Shown here piece after piece: positions 27,601 to 34,798 of a stretch of DNA of 64,000 nucleotides. Each line of letters begins with the position of its first letter. Within the stretch, counting starts at the first letter, position 1. A program made the position numbers and the translations under genes. The stretch lies in the NCBI GenBank assembly GCA_020634515.1, contig JACKBL010000005.1:248001-312000 (forward strand), read 5' to 3'. Under the pieces are notes generated by a model. It saw only the letters and a list, made by a program, of their open reading frames with translations, was not told the DNA's origin and made no database searches. This DNA is from Ardenticatenales bacterium. Lineage in GTDB: Bacteria; Chloroflexota; Anaerolineae; Promineifilales; Promineifilaceae.

Positions 27601-27951
27601 ATCATCGCGGGACCATTGCGTAAATTGCCACAGATCAACGGTGTTCGGGTCGGCGCGAAATTGCACGTCCGCGCGCGTAATGGCCAGGATGGGGGTGTCT
27701 GCGTCCGGGGATATATCCGCCAGCGCCTGGCGCAGACGGAAGAGCGTTTTGCGCAGGTTGGACAGGGCGGCGGACTCCTCCCAATCACTCCACAACAGTG
27801 TCGCCAGTGCGCCGCGCGTGTGCGTGCGGTCCGCTTCCACGGCCAGGTAAGCCAGCAGCGCCCGCACCTTGTCCGTGGCAAAGCCGTTTATGGGCGCGTT
27901 GTCATACGTCACCCGGAATTCGCCCAGCAGTTGCAATCGCAGTCCGCTCAT
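24604..27951 (-). CDS. SARP-like transcriptional regulator: BTAD, NB-ARC and TPR domains
   Basis: This 1115-residue regulator begins with an OmpR-like winged helix (residues 1-95) and a bacterial transcriptional activator domain (about 100-245). An NB-ARC/AAA ATPase follows, with P-loop TGTGGMGKT near 300 and a Walker-B-like LLVLDNYE. From about 640 on there is a long series of tetratricopeptide repeats. This is the AfsR/SARP layout used to switch on specialised metabolism in actinomycetes and is common in Chloroflexota. It is divergent from the globin-halogenase pair, 160 bp away, which it may control. A TATAAT ends 10 nt before the ATG. Confidence 0.9.
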   Translation of the reverse strand: MSGLRLQLLGEFRVTYDNAPINGFATDKVRALLAYLAVEADRTHTRGALATLLWSDWEESAALSNLRKTLFRLRQALADISPDADTPILAITRADVQFRADPNTVDLWQFTQWSRDDDPARWTAAAALYRGELLDGLALSGAPVFDEWLTIRREQLHQQALNVWARLADHHLAQGQMEQAQQDAARQLALEPWRESAHRQLMRAYAAAGQRAQALAQYAQCVAILAEELGVEPSEETKALAGSIDQDRSPASRLHHFPPALTAFVGRQQDVALLLSRLNHPQTRLITITGTGGMGKTRLTVEAATHWVAQSSTAEAYFVSLGAATTQQTLWQTLGAQLGVPSGKRGLTEADILAWLRSRSLLLVLDNYEQLLPDAQAISQILRHAPQTRLLVTSRLPLNLHGEWRLPLVGLPTPPPDSALEELIAYPSVQLLASAAQQAWPAFHVDANNAEAVGVICRLLAGMPLALEIAASWLQLYSAAQLARQITSGVESLVATRSNIPERHRSLRVIFEHTWSRLGSGERTAFSEMTCFQESFTLEAAQAVTSASPASVTVLLDHALLQRLDSGRFTLHPVLRQFAGIYLTNAGIVAQQHATYYLTQIAAGPVETVAHIQADLDNVRAAWRWAVSQQATDLLAAALANLTGFYVFKGLYQEGYDMVALALVHVSGRPSLVNQMRLAQAVFCEKLGELERGIELARQVIETGDEGWIVPASITLGHLHEMRGEYEQAIATLKQALTLVRDGSTEMARIWSILGSVHRLRGDVEPCIFAQEQALRINQSLGEEMQAAENHAYLSLVYKDISAYADAIEHVQQALEIAQRLNHRENIARFTQNLGLLYWQQDDLDQAQACYQRALQIAEELNHKRGICKCAGGLGVLARRRYRFDEALRHYRRALKLAEELGDKAMQATLLGNKGNIHMEIGEYRRAAAYYQRAVDLDRAAGALADVARHLGNMGDTLKYQSRFAEALPFFEEAIPYLRQADALYYLCWVLVSYAECLFALGRLAEAQQANDEGGQLAATIGRALYASFSELLAARLLAARGDSDEAQARLRRLQETSTDAEIQAEILYALGEITGDTAHYQAAREAFARLYAERRIARYRSRQPRPRPAFSAGH

Positions 27952-27961
27952 TCTGGCGCAA

Positions 27962-27967
27962 ATTATA
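27962..27967 (-). promoter_or_regulatory. -10 box TATAAT of the SARP-like gene
   Basis: On the minus strand TATAAT stands 10 nt before the ATG at 27951, so the mRNA would be nearly leaderless. No ribosome binding site is visible. Confidence 0.55.
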
Positions 27968-27986
27968 GCAGTTTACACGCAAAATT

Positions 27987-28026
27987 CCGTTCCTATTCGG
28001 CGCACTTTGGAACGTTCTTGGAACGG
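27987..28026. promoter_or_regulatory. Candidate operator with repeated GGAACG half-sites
   Basis: CCGTTCC (27987-27993) pairs with GGAACGG (28020-28026), and GGAACGTTC (28009-28017) lies between. All are within the 160-bp divergent region between the regulator and the globin gene. The spacing suggests a binding site for an autoregulating factor, but the factor is unknown. Confidence 0.4.
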
Positions 28027-28111
28027 ACGACCCGCATAATGATGGGCATGAATAGAGGTCGCCGTGGAAGAAGCGGCCACGAAACATCATGATGCAAATG
28101 GAGATAACAAA

Positions 28112-28534
28112 ATGACACCGGAAGAGAAGAGACTCGTGGAGGCGACGTTCGCGCAAATTCAACCTATTGCCCGGGAAGCGGCGGCGCTGTTTTATGGACG
28201 CCTGTTTGAAATTGCCCCGGCGTTCCGGCATCTGTTCAAGCATGATATGGACGCGCAGGGGATGAAGTTGATGCAGACGATTGGCGTGGCCGTGGCGCAT
28301 CTGGACCATCTGGACGAGGTTGTGCCCGCGGTGCGGAAGCTGGGGCAGCGGCACGTGCATTATGGCGTGAAGCCGGAGGATTACGCGGTTGTGGGGGAGG
28401 CGCTGTTGTGGACGCTGGAGCAAGGGCTGGGCGCGGCGTTCACGCCGGCGGTGAAGGATGCTTGGGCGACGGTGTATGGCGTTCTGGCAAGCACGATGCA
28501 GGAGGCGGCCTACTCGCTGGCCGTCGCTGTGTAA
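28112..28534 (+). CDS. Single-domain bacterial globin
   Basis: This 140-residue protein has a full three-over-three globin fold. The CD1 phenylalanine is in HLFKHD (residue 42), and the proximal F8 histidine is at about 81 in LGQRHVHYGV, the family hallmark. A Gln (residue 55) lies near the E7/E11 distal region. Related haemoglobins of the Vgb/flavohaemoglobin group bind O2 or detoxify NO. There is no reductase domain, so it depends on other electron donors. Start 28112 has GGAG 8 nt upstream. It precedes the halogenase, which needs O2, on the same strand. Confidence 0.92.
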   Translation: MTPEEKRLVEATFAQIQPIAREAAALFYGRLFEIAPAFRHLFKHDMDAQGMKLMQTIGVAVAHLDHLDEVVPAVRKLGQRHVHYGVKPEDYAVVGEALLWTLEQGLGAAFTPAVKDAWATVYGVLASTMQEAAYSLAVAV

Positions 28535-28610
28535 ATCGGGTGGCCTGCCGACACGGCCAACCACCAGCCATCACCCACTTTTAACCTTCAAGCGAGGCAA
28601 TTGCTACGCC

Positions 28611-28647
28611 AGATTGGACCAGTTTTCTCTTGAAATTGGTCCAATCT
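28611..28647. repeat. AGATTGGACC/GGTCCAATCT inverted repeat
   Basis: The perfect 10-bp arms AGATTGGACC and GGTCCAATCT flank a short AT-rich loop (TTTTCTCTTGAAAT) between globin and halogenase. It is one of at least eight copies in the window. Confidence 0.9.
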
Positions 28648-28670
28648 CCAAGGAATTCTCGGAGGAGACG

Positions 28671-30404
28671 ATGATGCACAAGCAGTATGATACGATTGTT
28701 CTGGGGGCGGGAATTGCCGGCACAACCCTGGCAACTATCCTGGCAAAAAACGGCCACCGCGTCCTCATGCTGGAAAAAGAAAGCCACCCGCGCTTCGCCA
28801 TCGGTGAATCCCTCGTCTTTCGGGGCGCGCTCTGGCTGTGGCTGCTGGGGCAGCAATACGACATTCCCGAAATCACCAACCTCAGCCACATCGACACACT
28901 GGCGGAACACGTCTCCCCCGGCTGCGGTTTCAAACTGACCTTCGGATTCCTCTACCATCGTGAGGGCCAGGAACAGAACCCGCGGGAATCTAACAAAATC
29001 ATCCCGCCCATCGTCCATTTTATCTCGGACAGCCATCTCTACCGTCAAGACGTAGACCATTACATGGTCAAGGCGGCGCAGAAATATGGGGCCGCCTACC
29101 GCGACCGCGTCACCGTCACGAACATTGACACGGACGATGATGGCGTCACGGTGGAAATCAGCACGGGCGAGCAGTTTAGTGCACGCTTCCTCGTGGACGG
29201 CACGGGCTACCGTTCACCGCTGGCGCGGCGCGTGGACCCGGCGGGCATCAAGACGCAATCCCGCGCCATCTTCACGCACATGAAAAACGTGCCCGCCTAC
29301 GATGACATCGCGCCCGGTGGCACGCCGCCCGCCGCGAAAATGTCCGCCACCTGGCACGGCGGCACGCTGCACCACGTCTTCGATGGTGGGTGGATGTGGA
29401 TGATCCCGTTCGACAATCATGACCAGACGAGTAGCAATCTGTGTAGCGTCGGCCTGATGCTGGATCCGCGTCGCTTCCCTGCGGATGAGGCGCTGACGCC
29501 GCAGGAGGAGTTCGAGGCCATTGTGGCCCGGTTCCCCACGATTGCGCGTCAATTGCAAGGAGCTACGCCGGCGCGCCCATTCGTGCGCACGGGGCGCATC
29601 CAGTACAGCGCCGAGTCTAGCCTGGGGCCGCGCCATTTCTTGCTGCACCACGCGCACAGTTTCATCGATCCGCTGTACTCACGGGGCATGATTCGCGCTT
29701 GGGAGACGGTGTACGCCCTCAGCAGTCGTTTGCTGGCGGCGCTGCACGACGATGACTTCACCCCGGAACGATTCGCCTACCTGGACACGATGCAGGCGTT
29801 TCAGTTCCGGCGCACGGACCAGTTGGTGAGCAATGCGTATCGCTCCATGCCGAATTTCCAGATGTGGAATGCGTGGCTGCACTTGTGGATGGGCAATGAA
29901 CTGCTGACGGCGCTGTACCTGTGGCGGCGGGCGTTGAAGTACATGCAGTCGGGCGATAAGGCGTATCTGGCGGGCCTGGATGAATCGCCGAAGCCCTGTA
30001 TGGGCGCGCCGTTTGCACCGGGCGTGCAGGTGTTGTATGACCGGTGCGAATCGCTGCTGGATCGGGTGGACGCGGGCGAAATTAGCTATGAAGCGGCGGC
30101 GGATGCGCTGCTGGCGGCGCTGAAACAGGCTGATTTTCTGCCGCATGTGGCGTTTGACTTTGGCAGTGGGGCGGCGACGCACGCGGATTTTGTGCCGCAG
30201 ACGACGATTGCCAAAATCCTGCTGTGGGGCAAGCTGCGCGCACCGGAGGCCATGCGTCGGGAGGTTTTCGACTTGCCTTTGCGCACGGTGATGAAGGTGG
30301 AGGTGGGGGCGCGCTGGCGACCGCTCCGGCGGCGTTGGAATGAGGCGTTGCGGCTGGCTCCCCCGCGTGAGTTGGCGGCTGCTGCGTCCAGCGCGGAATC
30401 ATAG
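28671..30404 (+). CDS. FAD-dependent halogenase family protein
   Basis: This 577-residue flavoprotein has the dinucleotide motif GAGIAGTT at the N-terminus and GES next to it. The diagnostic halogenase motif WxWxIP appears as WMWMIP from residue 241, FxxPxxSxG as FIDPLYSRG from 331, and a lysine at 88 (GFKLTFGF) at the place of the catalytic lysine. Such enzymes use FADH2, O2 and halide to make HOCl and halogenate aromatic or activated substrates. The length suits the CmlS-like group with a C-terminal extension. Start 28671 has GGAGGAG. A reductase is not seen nearby. A non-halogenating FAD monooxygenase remains possible. Confidence 0.82.
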   Translation: MMHKQYDTIVLGAGIAGTTLATILAKNGHRVLMLEKESHPRFAIGESLVFRGALWLWLLGQQYDIPEITNLSHIDTLAEHVSPGCGFKLTFGFLYHREGQEQNPRESNKIIPPIVHFISDSHLYRQDVDHYMVKAAQKYGAAYRDRVTVTNIDTDDDGVTVEISTGEQFSARFLVDGTGYRSPLARRVDPAGIKTQSRAIFTHMKNVPAYDDIAPGGTPPAAKMSATWHGGTLHHVFDGGWMWMIPFDNHDQTSSNLCSVGLMLDPRRFPADEALTPQEEFEAIVARFPTIARQLQGATPARPFVRTGRIQYSAESSLGPRHFLLHHAHSFIDPLYSRGMIRAWETVYALSSRLLAALHDDDFTPERFAYLDTMQAFQFRRTDQLVSNAYRSMPNFQMWNAWLHLWMGNELLTALYLWRRALKYMQSGDKAYLAGLDESPKPCMGAPFAPGVQVLYDRCESLLDRVDAGEISYEAAADALLAALKQADFLPHVAFDFGSGAATHADFVPQTTIAKILLWGKLRAPEAMRREVFDLPLRTVMKVEVGARWRPLRRRWNEALRLAPPRELAAAASSAES

Positions 30405-30509
30405 TGGCTGTCCGCAATTAAATTAGCGGAAATGTGCGGACAGCGGCTATCATGGATAGCTTGTCAGTAACCGCCCGTAAATGGTGTGACGTTATTTTCG
30501 GGCGGTTAC
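30401..30509. terminator. Two hairpins between convergent genes
   Basis: ATAGTGGCTGTCCGC and GCGGACAGCGGCTAT (30401-30450) form one imperfect stem. GTAACCGCCCG (30467-30477) and CGGGCGGTTAC (30499-30509) form a perfect 11-bp stem. They lie after the halogenase stop and before the end of the convergent epimerase gene. They probably act as a bidirectional terminator region. Confidence 0.6.
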
Positions 30510-30608
30510 ATAGTGGCTTTTTGGACGGGGCCTGGCGCGATTGTGTGATTGGGGCAGGTCGCGCCGAGACCGCCGCCGCGCGAGGCGCATGTGGATGGCG
30601 AATTGCCG

Positions 30609-31571
30609 TTATGGGGACGGGAGCCGGTTTCCCTCTGGCGACTGTTGTTTGAACCAGTTGAGGGTGTGGGCGAGGCCGTCGTGGAGCGTGACCTGGGGTG
30701 TCCAGCGGAGGGCGGCGCGGGCGCGGCTGATGTCCGCCTGGGAGTGGCGAATGTCGCCGGGACGGGGCGCGTCGTGGACGACGGGGATGGGGCGACCGAG
30801 GAGGTCGCGGAGGGTGGCGATGATCTGGTTGAGGCTGGTTTGTTGGCCGCGCCCGATGTTGAGGATGGGGTGGGTGGCGCAGGTGGCGGCGGGGATGCCG
30901 GCAGCTTGCAGATTGGCGCGGACGACATCGGTGACGTAGATGAAGTCGCGGGTTTGTTCGCCGTCTCCGTGGATGCGGCAGGGTTGCCCCGTGAGGGCGG
31001 CGCGGCAGAAGATGGAGAGGACGCCGGAGTAGGGTGAAGTGGGGTCCTGGCGCGGGCCGAAGACGTTCATGTAGCGAAGGCCGATGGTTTCCAGGCCGTA
31101 GGCGGCGGTGTAGGCGGCGGCGTACTGTTCGTTGATGTGTTTGGCGGCGGCGTAGGGGGTGAGGAGTTGGAGGGGGGTGGTTTCGGTTTTGGGGAGTGCC
31201 GGCATATTTCCATACACCGCCGCCGATGATGCATACACCACCCGCCGCGCGCCTGCCTGCCGCGCTGCTTCCAGCACGTGGAAAAAGCCGGTCACGTTGA
31301 CTTCGTGGTTGTGTTCTGGCTGCGCCAGGGATTGCGGGACGCTGACCAATGCCGCGTGATGGAAGATGATGTCGCAGCCGTTCGCCGCCGCGCGCGTGGT
31401 TTCCCAATCGGTGATGTCGCCTTGTTGGAATGTGTGCGAAATGCCGGCAAGATTCTCCCGCCGCCCCGTACTCAGATTATCCAACACGCACACAGACGCC
31501 CCTTCCTGGCTGAGCGCGGCGACAAGGTGGGAGCCGATAAACCCCGCCCCCCCGGTGACTAAGATTTGCAT
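30609..31571 (-). CDS. NAD-dependent epimerase, UDP-glucose 4-epimerase-like
   Basis: This 320-residue extended SDR has TGGAGFIG at the N-terminus, the SSAAVYG motif and YAAAK as the catalytic Tyr/Lys pair. NVFGPRQDP and a conserved GDGEQTRDF follow. These features are typical of UDP-glucose/UDP-GlcNAc 4-epimerases, which supply galactose-type nucleotide sugars for glycans. It differs from the glucuronate-type epimerase at 15.5 kb. The second half is strongly G-rich on the plus strand left of the TGCCGGCA sites at 30896 and 31197, so its codon use shifts within the gene. Confidence 0.9.
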   Translation of the reverse strand: MQILVTGGAGFIGSHLVAALSQEGASVCVLDNLSTGRRENLAGISHTFQQGDITDWETTRAAANGCDIIFHHAALVSVPQSLAQPEHNHEVNVTGFFHVLEAARQAGARRVVYASSAAVYGNMPALPKTETTPLQLLTPYAAAKHINEQYAAAYTAAYGLETIGLRYMNVFGPRQDPTSPYSGVLSIFCRAALTGQPCRIHGDGEQTRDFIYVTDVVRANLQAAGIPAATCATHPILNIGRGQQTSLNQIIATLRDLLGRPIPVVHDAPRPGDIRHSQADISRARAALRWTPQVTLHDGLAHTLNWFKQQSPEGNRLPSP

Positions 31572-31584
31572 GATGCAGCCCTCT

Positions 31585-31600
31585 CGGATAAATCTTCCCG
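31585..31600. repeat. Half copy of the CTTCCCGGAAG repeat
   Basis: AATCTTCCCGGAAGCG just upstream of the epimerase start matches one arm of the elements at 24546 and 50761. The second arm is missing. Confidence 0.5.
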
Positions 31601-31728
31601 GAAGCGCAATTCCAGGTCAGAAGCGTCTCGTAATTCAACTCATCTGGCCTCAAAGCAGCTCCCGCGAAGATGCTGGCGAATCGTTGCGAAGATATATGGT
31701 ATTCTTCAATCTGGCATATTCCGCCCTT

Positions 31729-31734
31729 TATGAT
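31729..31734 (+). promoter_or_regulatory. Probable -10 box for efp
   Basis: TATGAT lies about 100 bp before the efp start, in the only A+T-rich stretch of the divergent epimerase-efp gap. A good -35 box is not evident. Confidence 0.35.
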
Positions 31735-31832
31735 AAACTTCGGCGCGATGATTGTCAGGAGGAGAGCTTAAACTGATAACGACAATCACCGCCCATGAAT
31801 AGTTGAACATCTTTTGTAGGAGTTTTTGAGGA

Positions 31833-32390
31833 ATGATTGACGTAAATCAACTCCGCCGGGGCGTCACGTTTACGCAGGACGGCGAACTGTACAAAGTGAC
31901 TGAATATAGTCACAACAAGCCAGGCCGCGGCAAGGCGACCATTAAAGTGAACGTGCGTAATTTGCGCACAGGCTCCAATTTGCAGCTCACGTACACGTCT
32001 GGCGACCGCGTGCAGGATGTGCGCACGGAAAAGCGGGCGGTGCAGTACCTGTATGACGACGGCGCGTTTTTCGTTTTCATGGATATGGAAACGTTTGAGC
32101 AGACGTTTGTCAGCCACAGTATCTTTGGCGACGATGCGCTTTATCTGAAGCCGGAACTGGAAATTGAGCTGCTTTCTTACGAAAAAGAGACGATTGACTA
32201 CATTTTCCCCACCTCGATTGATTATGAGGTGGTGGAGTCGGAGATGGCTATTGCCGGCGACCGCGTTTCCGGGGCGACCAAAGAGGTGACGCTGGAAACG
32301 GGGCTGAAGGTGAAGACGCCGTTGTTTGTGAATACGGGGGACCGTATTCGGGTGAATACGACAACGGGTGAGTATATTACGAGGGTGTGA
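31833..32390 (+). CDS. efp: Translation elongation factor P
   Basis: This 185-residue EF-P has the full three-domain length. The KOW-like domain I is followed by two OB domains, ending in the conserved GDRIRVNTTTGEYITRV. EF-P enters the ribosomal E site and rescues ribosomes stalled at polyproline. The tip of domain I reads KPGRGKA with arginine at residue 32, where the E. coli protein has a modified lysine. No EarP, EpmA or DHS-like modification gene is visible nearby. The stop TGA overlaps a possible GTG of the next gene, and the FmdB protein starts 2 bp downstream. Confidence 0.97.
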   Translation: MIDVNQLRRGVTFTQDGELYKVTEYSHNKPGRGKATIKVNVRNLRTGSNLQLTYTSGDRVQDVRTEKRAVQYLYDDGAFFVFMDMETFEQTFVSHSIFGDDALYLKPELEIELLSYEKETIDYIFPTSIDYEVVESEMAIAGDRVSGATKEVTLETGLKVKTPLFVNTGDRIRVNTTTGEYITRV

Positions 32391-32392
32391 CG

Positions 32393-32623
32393 ATGCCAAT
32401 TTATGATTTTCACTGTCGTGAGTGTGATGAAGTGTTTGAGGAGCGGCGTTCTTTTGCGGAAGCGGGCATGCCGGCATTTTGCCCCATTTGTGGCAGCCAG
32501 GATACGAAAAAACTCCTCGCCTCCGTGGCCCTACGCACCGGCAGCACCGAAAGCATCCCCGTGCCTATGAACCAGGATGGCGGCGGCTGTTGTGGTGGTG
32601 GCACTTGTGGGTGTGGCCTCTAG
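32393..32623 (+). CDS. FmdB-type zinc ribbon protein
   Basis: This 76-residue protein begins with the family signature MPIYDFHCRECDEVFEE. A second pair, CPICGSQDTKKL, completes a four-cysteine zinc ribbon. The C-terminal tail is Gly/Cys-rich (GGGCCGGGTCGCGL). FmdB family proteins are annotated as putative regulators, but their biochemical role is not settled. It is almost certainly cotranscribed with efp, since the GAGGGTG serving as its ribosome binding site lies inside the efp 3' end. Confidence 0.88.
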   Translation: MPIYDFHCRECDEVFEERRSFAEAGMPAFCPICGSQDTKKLLASVALRTGSTESIPVPMNQDGGGCCGGGTCGCGL

Positions 32624-32638
32624 CCGCTTCCGCGAAGC

Positions 32639-33421
32639 TCAAGAGCGCAGCGCCAGCAGAACGCCAAACCGTCCCGTTTTCCCCTTTTCTGCACGATGCG
32701 AGAAGAAGAGATCCGTGCGGCAGGCGGTGCAAATTCCTCCCCACGCCACCTGCCGCACGCCCGCCCGACGTAAATTCTTCACGTTGGCCGCGGGCAAATC
32801 AAAGTGGGGACGGGGACCATTGGGCTGTGCCGGCAGCAGCGCCTCCGGCTCCTCGAACGCAGCCCACACCGCGGAGATGACCGGCTCGCCTACTTCGTAG
32901 CAACAGGGGCCAATGCAGGGGCCAATGCCGGCAATCAACGTCTCCGGCTCGCTGCCAAAAGCCGCCATCATCGCCCGCACCATCGCCCCCGGCAAATCCT
33001 TCACCGTTCCCTGCCAGCCCGCGTGTCCCAACCCCACCGCGCCCCGCACCGGGTCCCACAGCAAAATCGGGGCGCAATCCGCGAAATTCATCGCCAACCC
33101 GCACCCAGGTTCATCCGTAATCAAGCCATCCACGCTGGCCGCCACCTGTCCATTCTGCGCCGACGTGACCCGCGCCACATCCGCGCCGTGGACCAGGTGC
33201 GCGTGCACCAGCGTCTCCGTGGCGTAGCCAAACGCGCCATAAGCCCGCTGCCGATTCTGGCGCAAATGGTCAGCCGCGTCCGCCACGCTGGAACTCATGT
33301 TGAGCGAGGCGAAGGGCGGGGCGCTCACGCCGCCCAGGCGTGTAAAAACCGCGTGGACCGTGCCTCCATTAAACGATTCAAACTGGAAATAGGGCAATCC
33401 GTCGTTGGCAATTTGCTGCAT
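32639..33421 (-). CDS. pgeF: Peptidoglycan editing factor / polyphenol oxidase-type protein
   Basis: This 260-residue YfiH/PgeF family protein has the metal-binding residues in HLVHGADV, the MNFADCAPIL motif and GLGHAGWQGT. GIGPCIGPCCYEVG, a conserved family block, follows. In E. coli the protein corrects mis-incorporation of serine in muropeptides. Other members oxidise polyphenols or cleave purine nucleosides. I chose ATG 33421, because residues upstream in the longer frame (to 33700) are translated from the inverted repeat at 33469. The gene converges with FmdB, 15 bp apart. Confidence 0.9.
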   Translation of the reverse strand: MQQIANDGLPYFQFESFNGGTVHAVFTRLGGVSAPPFASLNMSSSVADAADHLRQNRQRAYGAFGYATETLVHAHLVHGADVARVTSAQNGQVAASVDGLITDEPGCGLAMNFADCAPILLWDPVRGAVGLGHAGWQGTVKDLPGAMVRAMMAAFGSEPETLIAGIGPCIGPCCYEVGEPVISAVWAAFEEPEALLPAQPNGPRPHFDLPAANVKNLRRAGVRQVAWGGICTACRTDLFFSHRAEKGKTGRFGVLLALRS

Positions 33422-33468
33422 GGGGAGTCGGTCCGTTGTTCGTTCGTGACTATACAGGTCATCTGCCC

Positions 33469-33507
33469 AGATTGGCCCCATTTTCTCCGGTGAAATTGGT
33501 CCAATCT
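33469..33507. repeat. AGATTGG/CCAATCT inverted repeat
   Basis: AGATTGGCCCCATTTTCTCC and GGTGAAATTGGTCCAATCT form a member of the family, with one arm mutated (GGCCCC for GGACCA). It lies between aroE and pgeF and is flanked by CGTGACTATACAGGTCATCT, also seen beside the copy at 46550-46608. Confidence 0.88.
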
Positions 33508-33543
33508 CTCGGAGGCGTGAATGGTTACGTTCGTTCTTGCTGG

Positions 33544-34392
33544 TCATTGCGCTAGAGGGAGCGCGGCGGCCATCACGTTCAGGTCTGGCGCGCGACCCGT
33601 CCAGAGCGTAAACGCCGCCGCACCCTGTCGCAGCAACATCCCCAGCCCATTCGCATGTGAAATGCCGGCACGCGCGGCCAGATGCAGTAGAGGCGTACAC
33701 GGCGGGTTATACACCAGATCGTAAACGAACGCATGTGGGGGAAGCGGCAGCGCGCGCGGCCAGGGGGAGGCGTCGTCATGCGGGTTCATCCCCAGCGGCG
33801 TGGTATTGACGATCAAATCGGCGGCGGCATGAGCGGCCAGCGCGTCCCACGAATCGACGCGCGGCGTGTGCGCCGGCGGCAAAAAGGGCGCCAGGTCCGC
33901 TGCGAGCCGGTGCGCCTGCGCCGGCCTGCGCGCCAGCACGGTCACGGTGGCTCCGGCCATGCCCAGCGCATAGGCCACGGCGCGCGCCGACCCGCCCGCG
34001 CCCAGTATCAACGCGCGCCGACCCGCCACAGGCACGCCCAACGCCTGCAAATCCTGGCTGAATCCCGTTATGTCCGTGTTGGCTCCGCGCAGTTGCCCAT
34101 CCCGCACGACAATGGTGTTTACCGCGCCGGTTGCCCGCGCGCCCGCGTCTATCTCATCCAGCAGTGGCAGCACCGCCTGCTTGTGGGGAATAGTCACGTT
34201 CGCGCCCAGGAATCCCAGCGCCCGCAGCCCGCGCACGGCCTCGGCCACGAGATCGGGCGGCGTGGGCAGCGGGACGTAGACGAGGTTTAGCCCCAGGGCG
34301 GCGGCGGCGGCGTTGTGCATGGCCGGGCTGAAACTGTGGCTGACAGGCCAACCCATCAGGCCGACGACGGCGGTTTTGCCGTTGATGGGCAT
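33544..34392 (-). CDS. aroE: Shikimate dehydrogenase
   Basis: This 282-residue protein has the shikimate-binding SHSFSPAMHN motif, the catalytic lysine in NVTIPHK, and the NTDITGF motif with its aspartate. The NADP site is GAGGSARAV. Together they identify AroE, which reduces 3-dehydroshikimate with NADPH in aromatic amino acid synthesis. The ATG at 34392 shares one base with the stop of the upstream P-loop gene (TAATG), so the pair is translationally coupled. An extension to 34740 reads only low-complexity Arg/Pro. Confidence 0.95.
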   Translation of the reverse strand: MPINGKTAVVGLMGWPVSHSFSPAMHNAAAAALGLNLVYVPLPTPPDLVAEAVRGLRALGFLGANVTIPHKQAVLPLLDEIDAGARATGAVNTIVVRDGQLRGANTDITGFSQDLQALGVPVAGRRALILGAGGSARAVAYALGMAGATVTVLARRPAQAHRLAADLAPFLPPAHTPRVDSWDALAAHAAADLIVNTTPLGMNPHDDASPWPRALPLPPHAFVYDLVYNPPCTPLLHLAARAGISHANGLGMLLRQGAAAFTLWTGRAPDLNVMAAALPLAQ

Positions 34393-34787
34393 TAGTCCGG
34401 CTCCTGGAGGTGGGGCGGCACGCCGATCTGTTGCAGGAAGAGCAGCACGTGCTGCCGGACTTCCGCCGGGGTGAGCGCGCTGGTGTCCAGGTAGAAGTCG
34501 CAATGTTCGCGGGCGTGGGATAGCCGCCGTGCCTGTTCCGCCAGGTATTGCGGGCTGCCGGTGGTGTGGGGGCGGCGGGCCAGGGCGGTGGCGTAGTTGA
34601 CGTCCAGGTAAATGAGGATGTCTGGCCGGGTGAGGCGCTGCCACATGTCTTTGACGTAGGAGTGTTCCTGGGCGACGTGGCGGACTTCGTACCCGGCGGC
34701 GCGCAGGGCTTCTACCAGGGTGGTTTTGCCGGCACTGCACGGTCCTACCACCGCCAATCGCCAGCCCTTTTCCTTTGCGTTCGCCAT
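34392..34787 (-). CDS. Small P-loop ATPase/kinase-like protein
   Basis: This 131-residue protein opens with the Walker A motif GPCSAGKTT and the following LVEALRAAGYEV helix. It also has LIYLDVNYATALARR, which looks like the substrate-facing aspartate region of small nucleotide kinases. The C-terminal lid is shorter than in deoxynucleoside kinases. It sits 11 bp downstream of a SpoIIE-type phosphatase gene and overlaps aroE. I cannot name a substrate. An AAA-type or dNMP-kinase-like fold is plausible. Confidence 0.7.
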   Translation of the reverse strand: MANAKEKGWRLAVVGPCSAGKTTLVEALRAAGYEVRHVAQEHSYVKDMWQRLTRPDILIYLDVNYATALARRPHTTGSPQYLAEQARRLSHAREHCDFYLDTSALTPAEVRQHVLLFLQQIGVPPHLQEPD

Positions 34788-34798
34788 CCCTACCCCTT

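Noticed and set aside
28611..28647. Terminator between globin and halogenase
   Set aside because: The stem is a copy of the dispersed repeat and has no T-run. It may still affect expression, so it is listed as a repeat only.
28458..28670. Upstream extension of the halogenase
   Set aside because: It overlaps the globin gene and an inverted repeat. GGAGGAG before ATG 28671 and the FAD motif right after it fix the start.
30418..31407. 329-codon frame inside the epimerase region
   Set aside because: It is a Pro/Arg-rich alternative frame of the epimerase gene, a known effect of high G+C.
33422..33700. Upstream extension of PgeF
   Set aside because: The extra residues are encoded by the inverted repeat at 33469 and by part of aroE.
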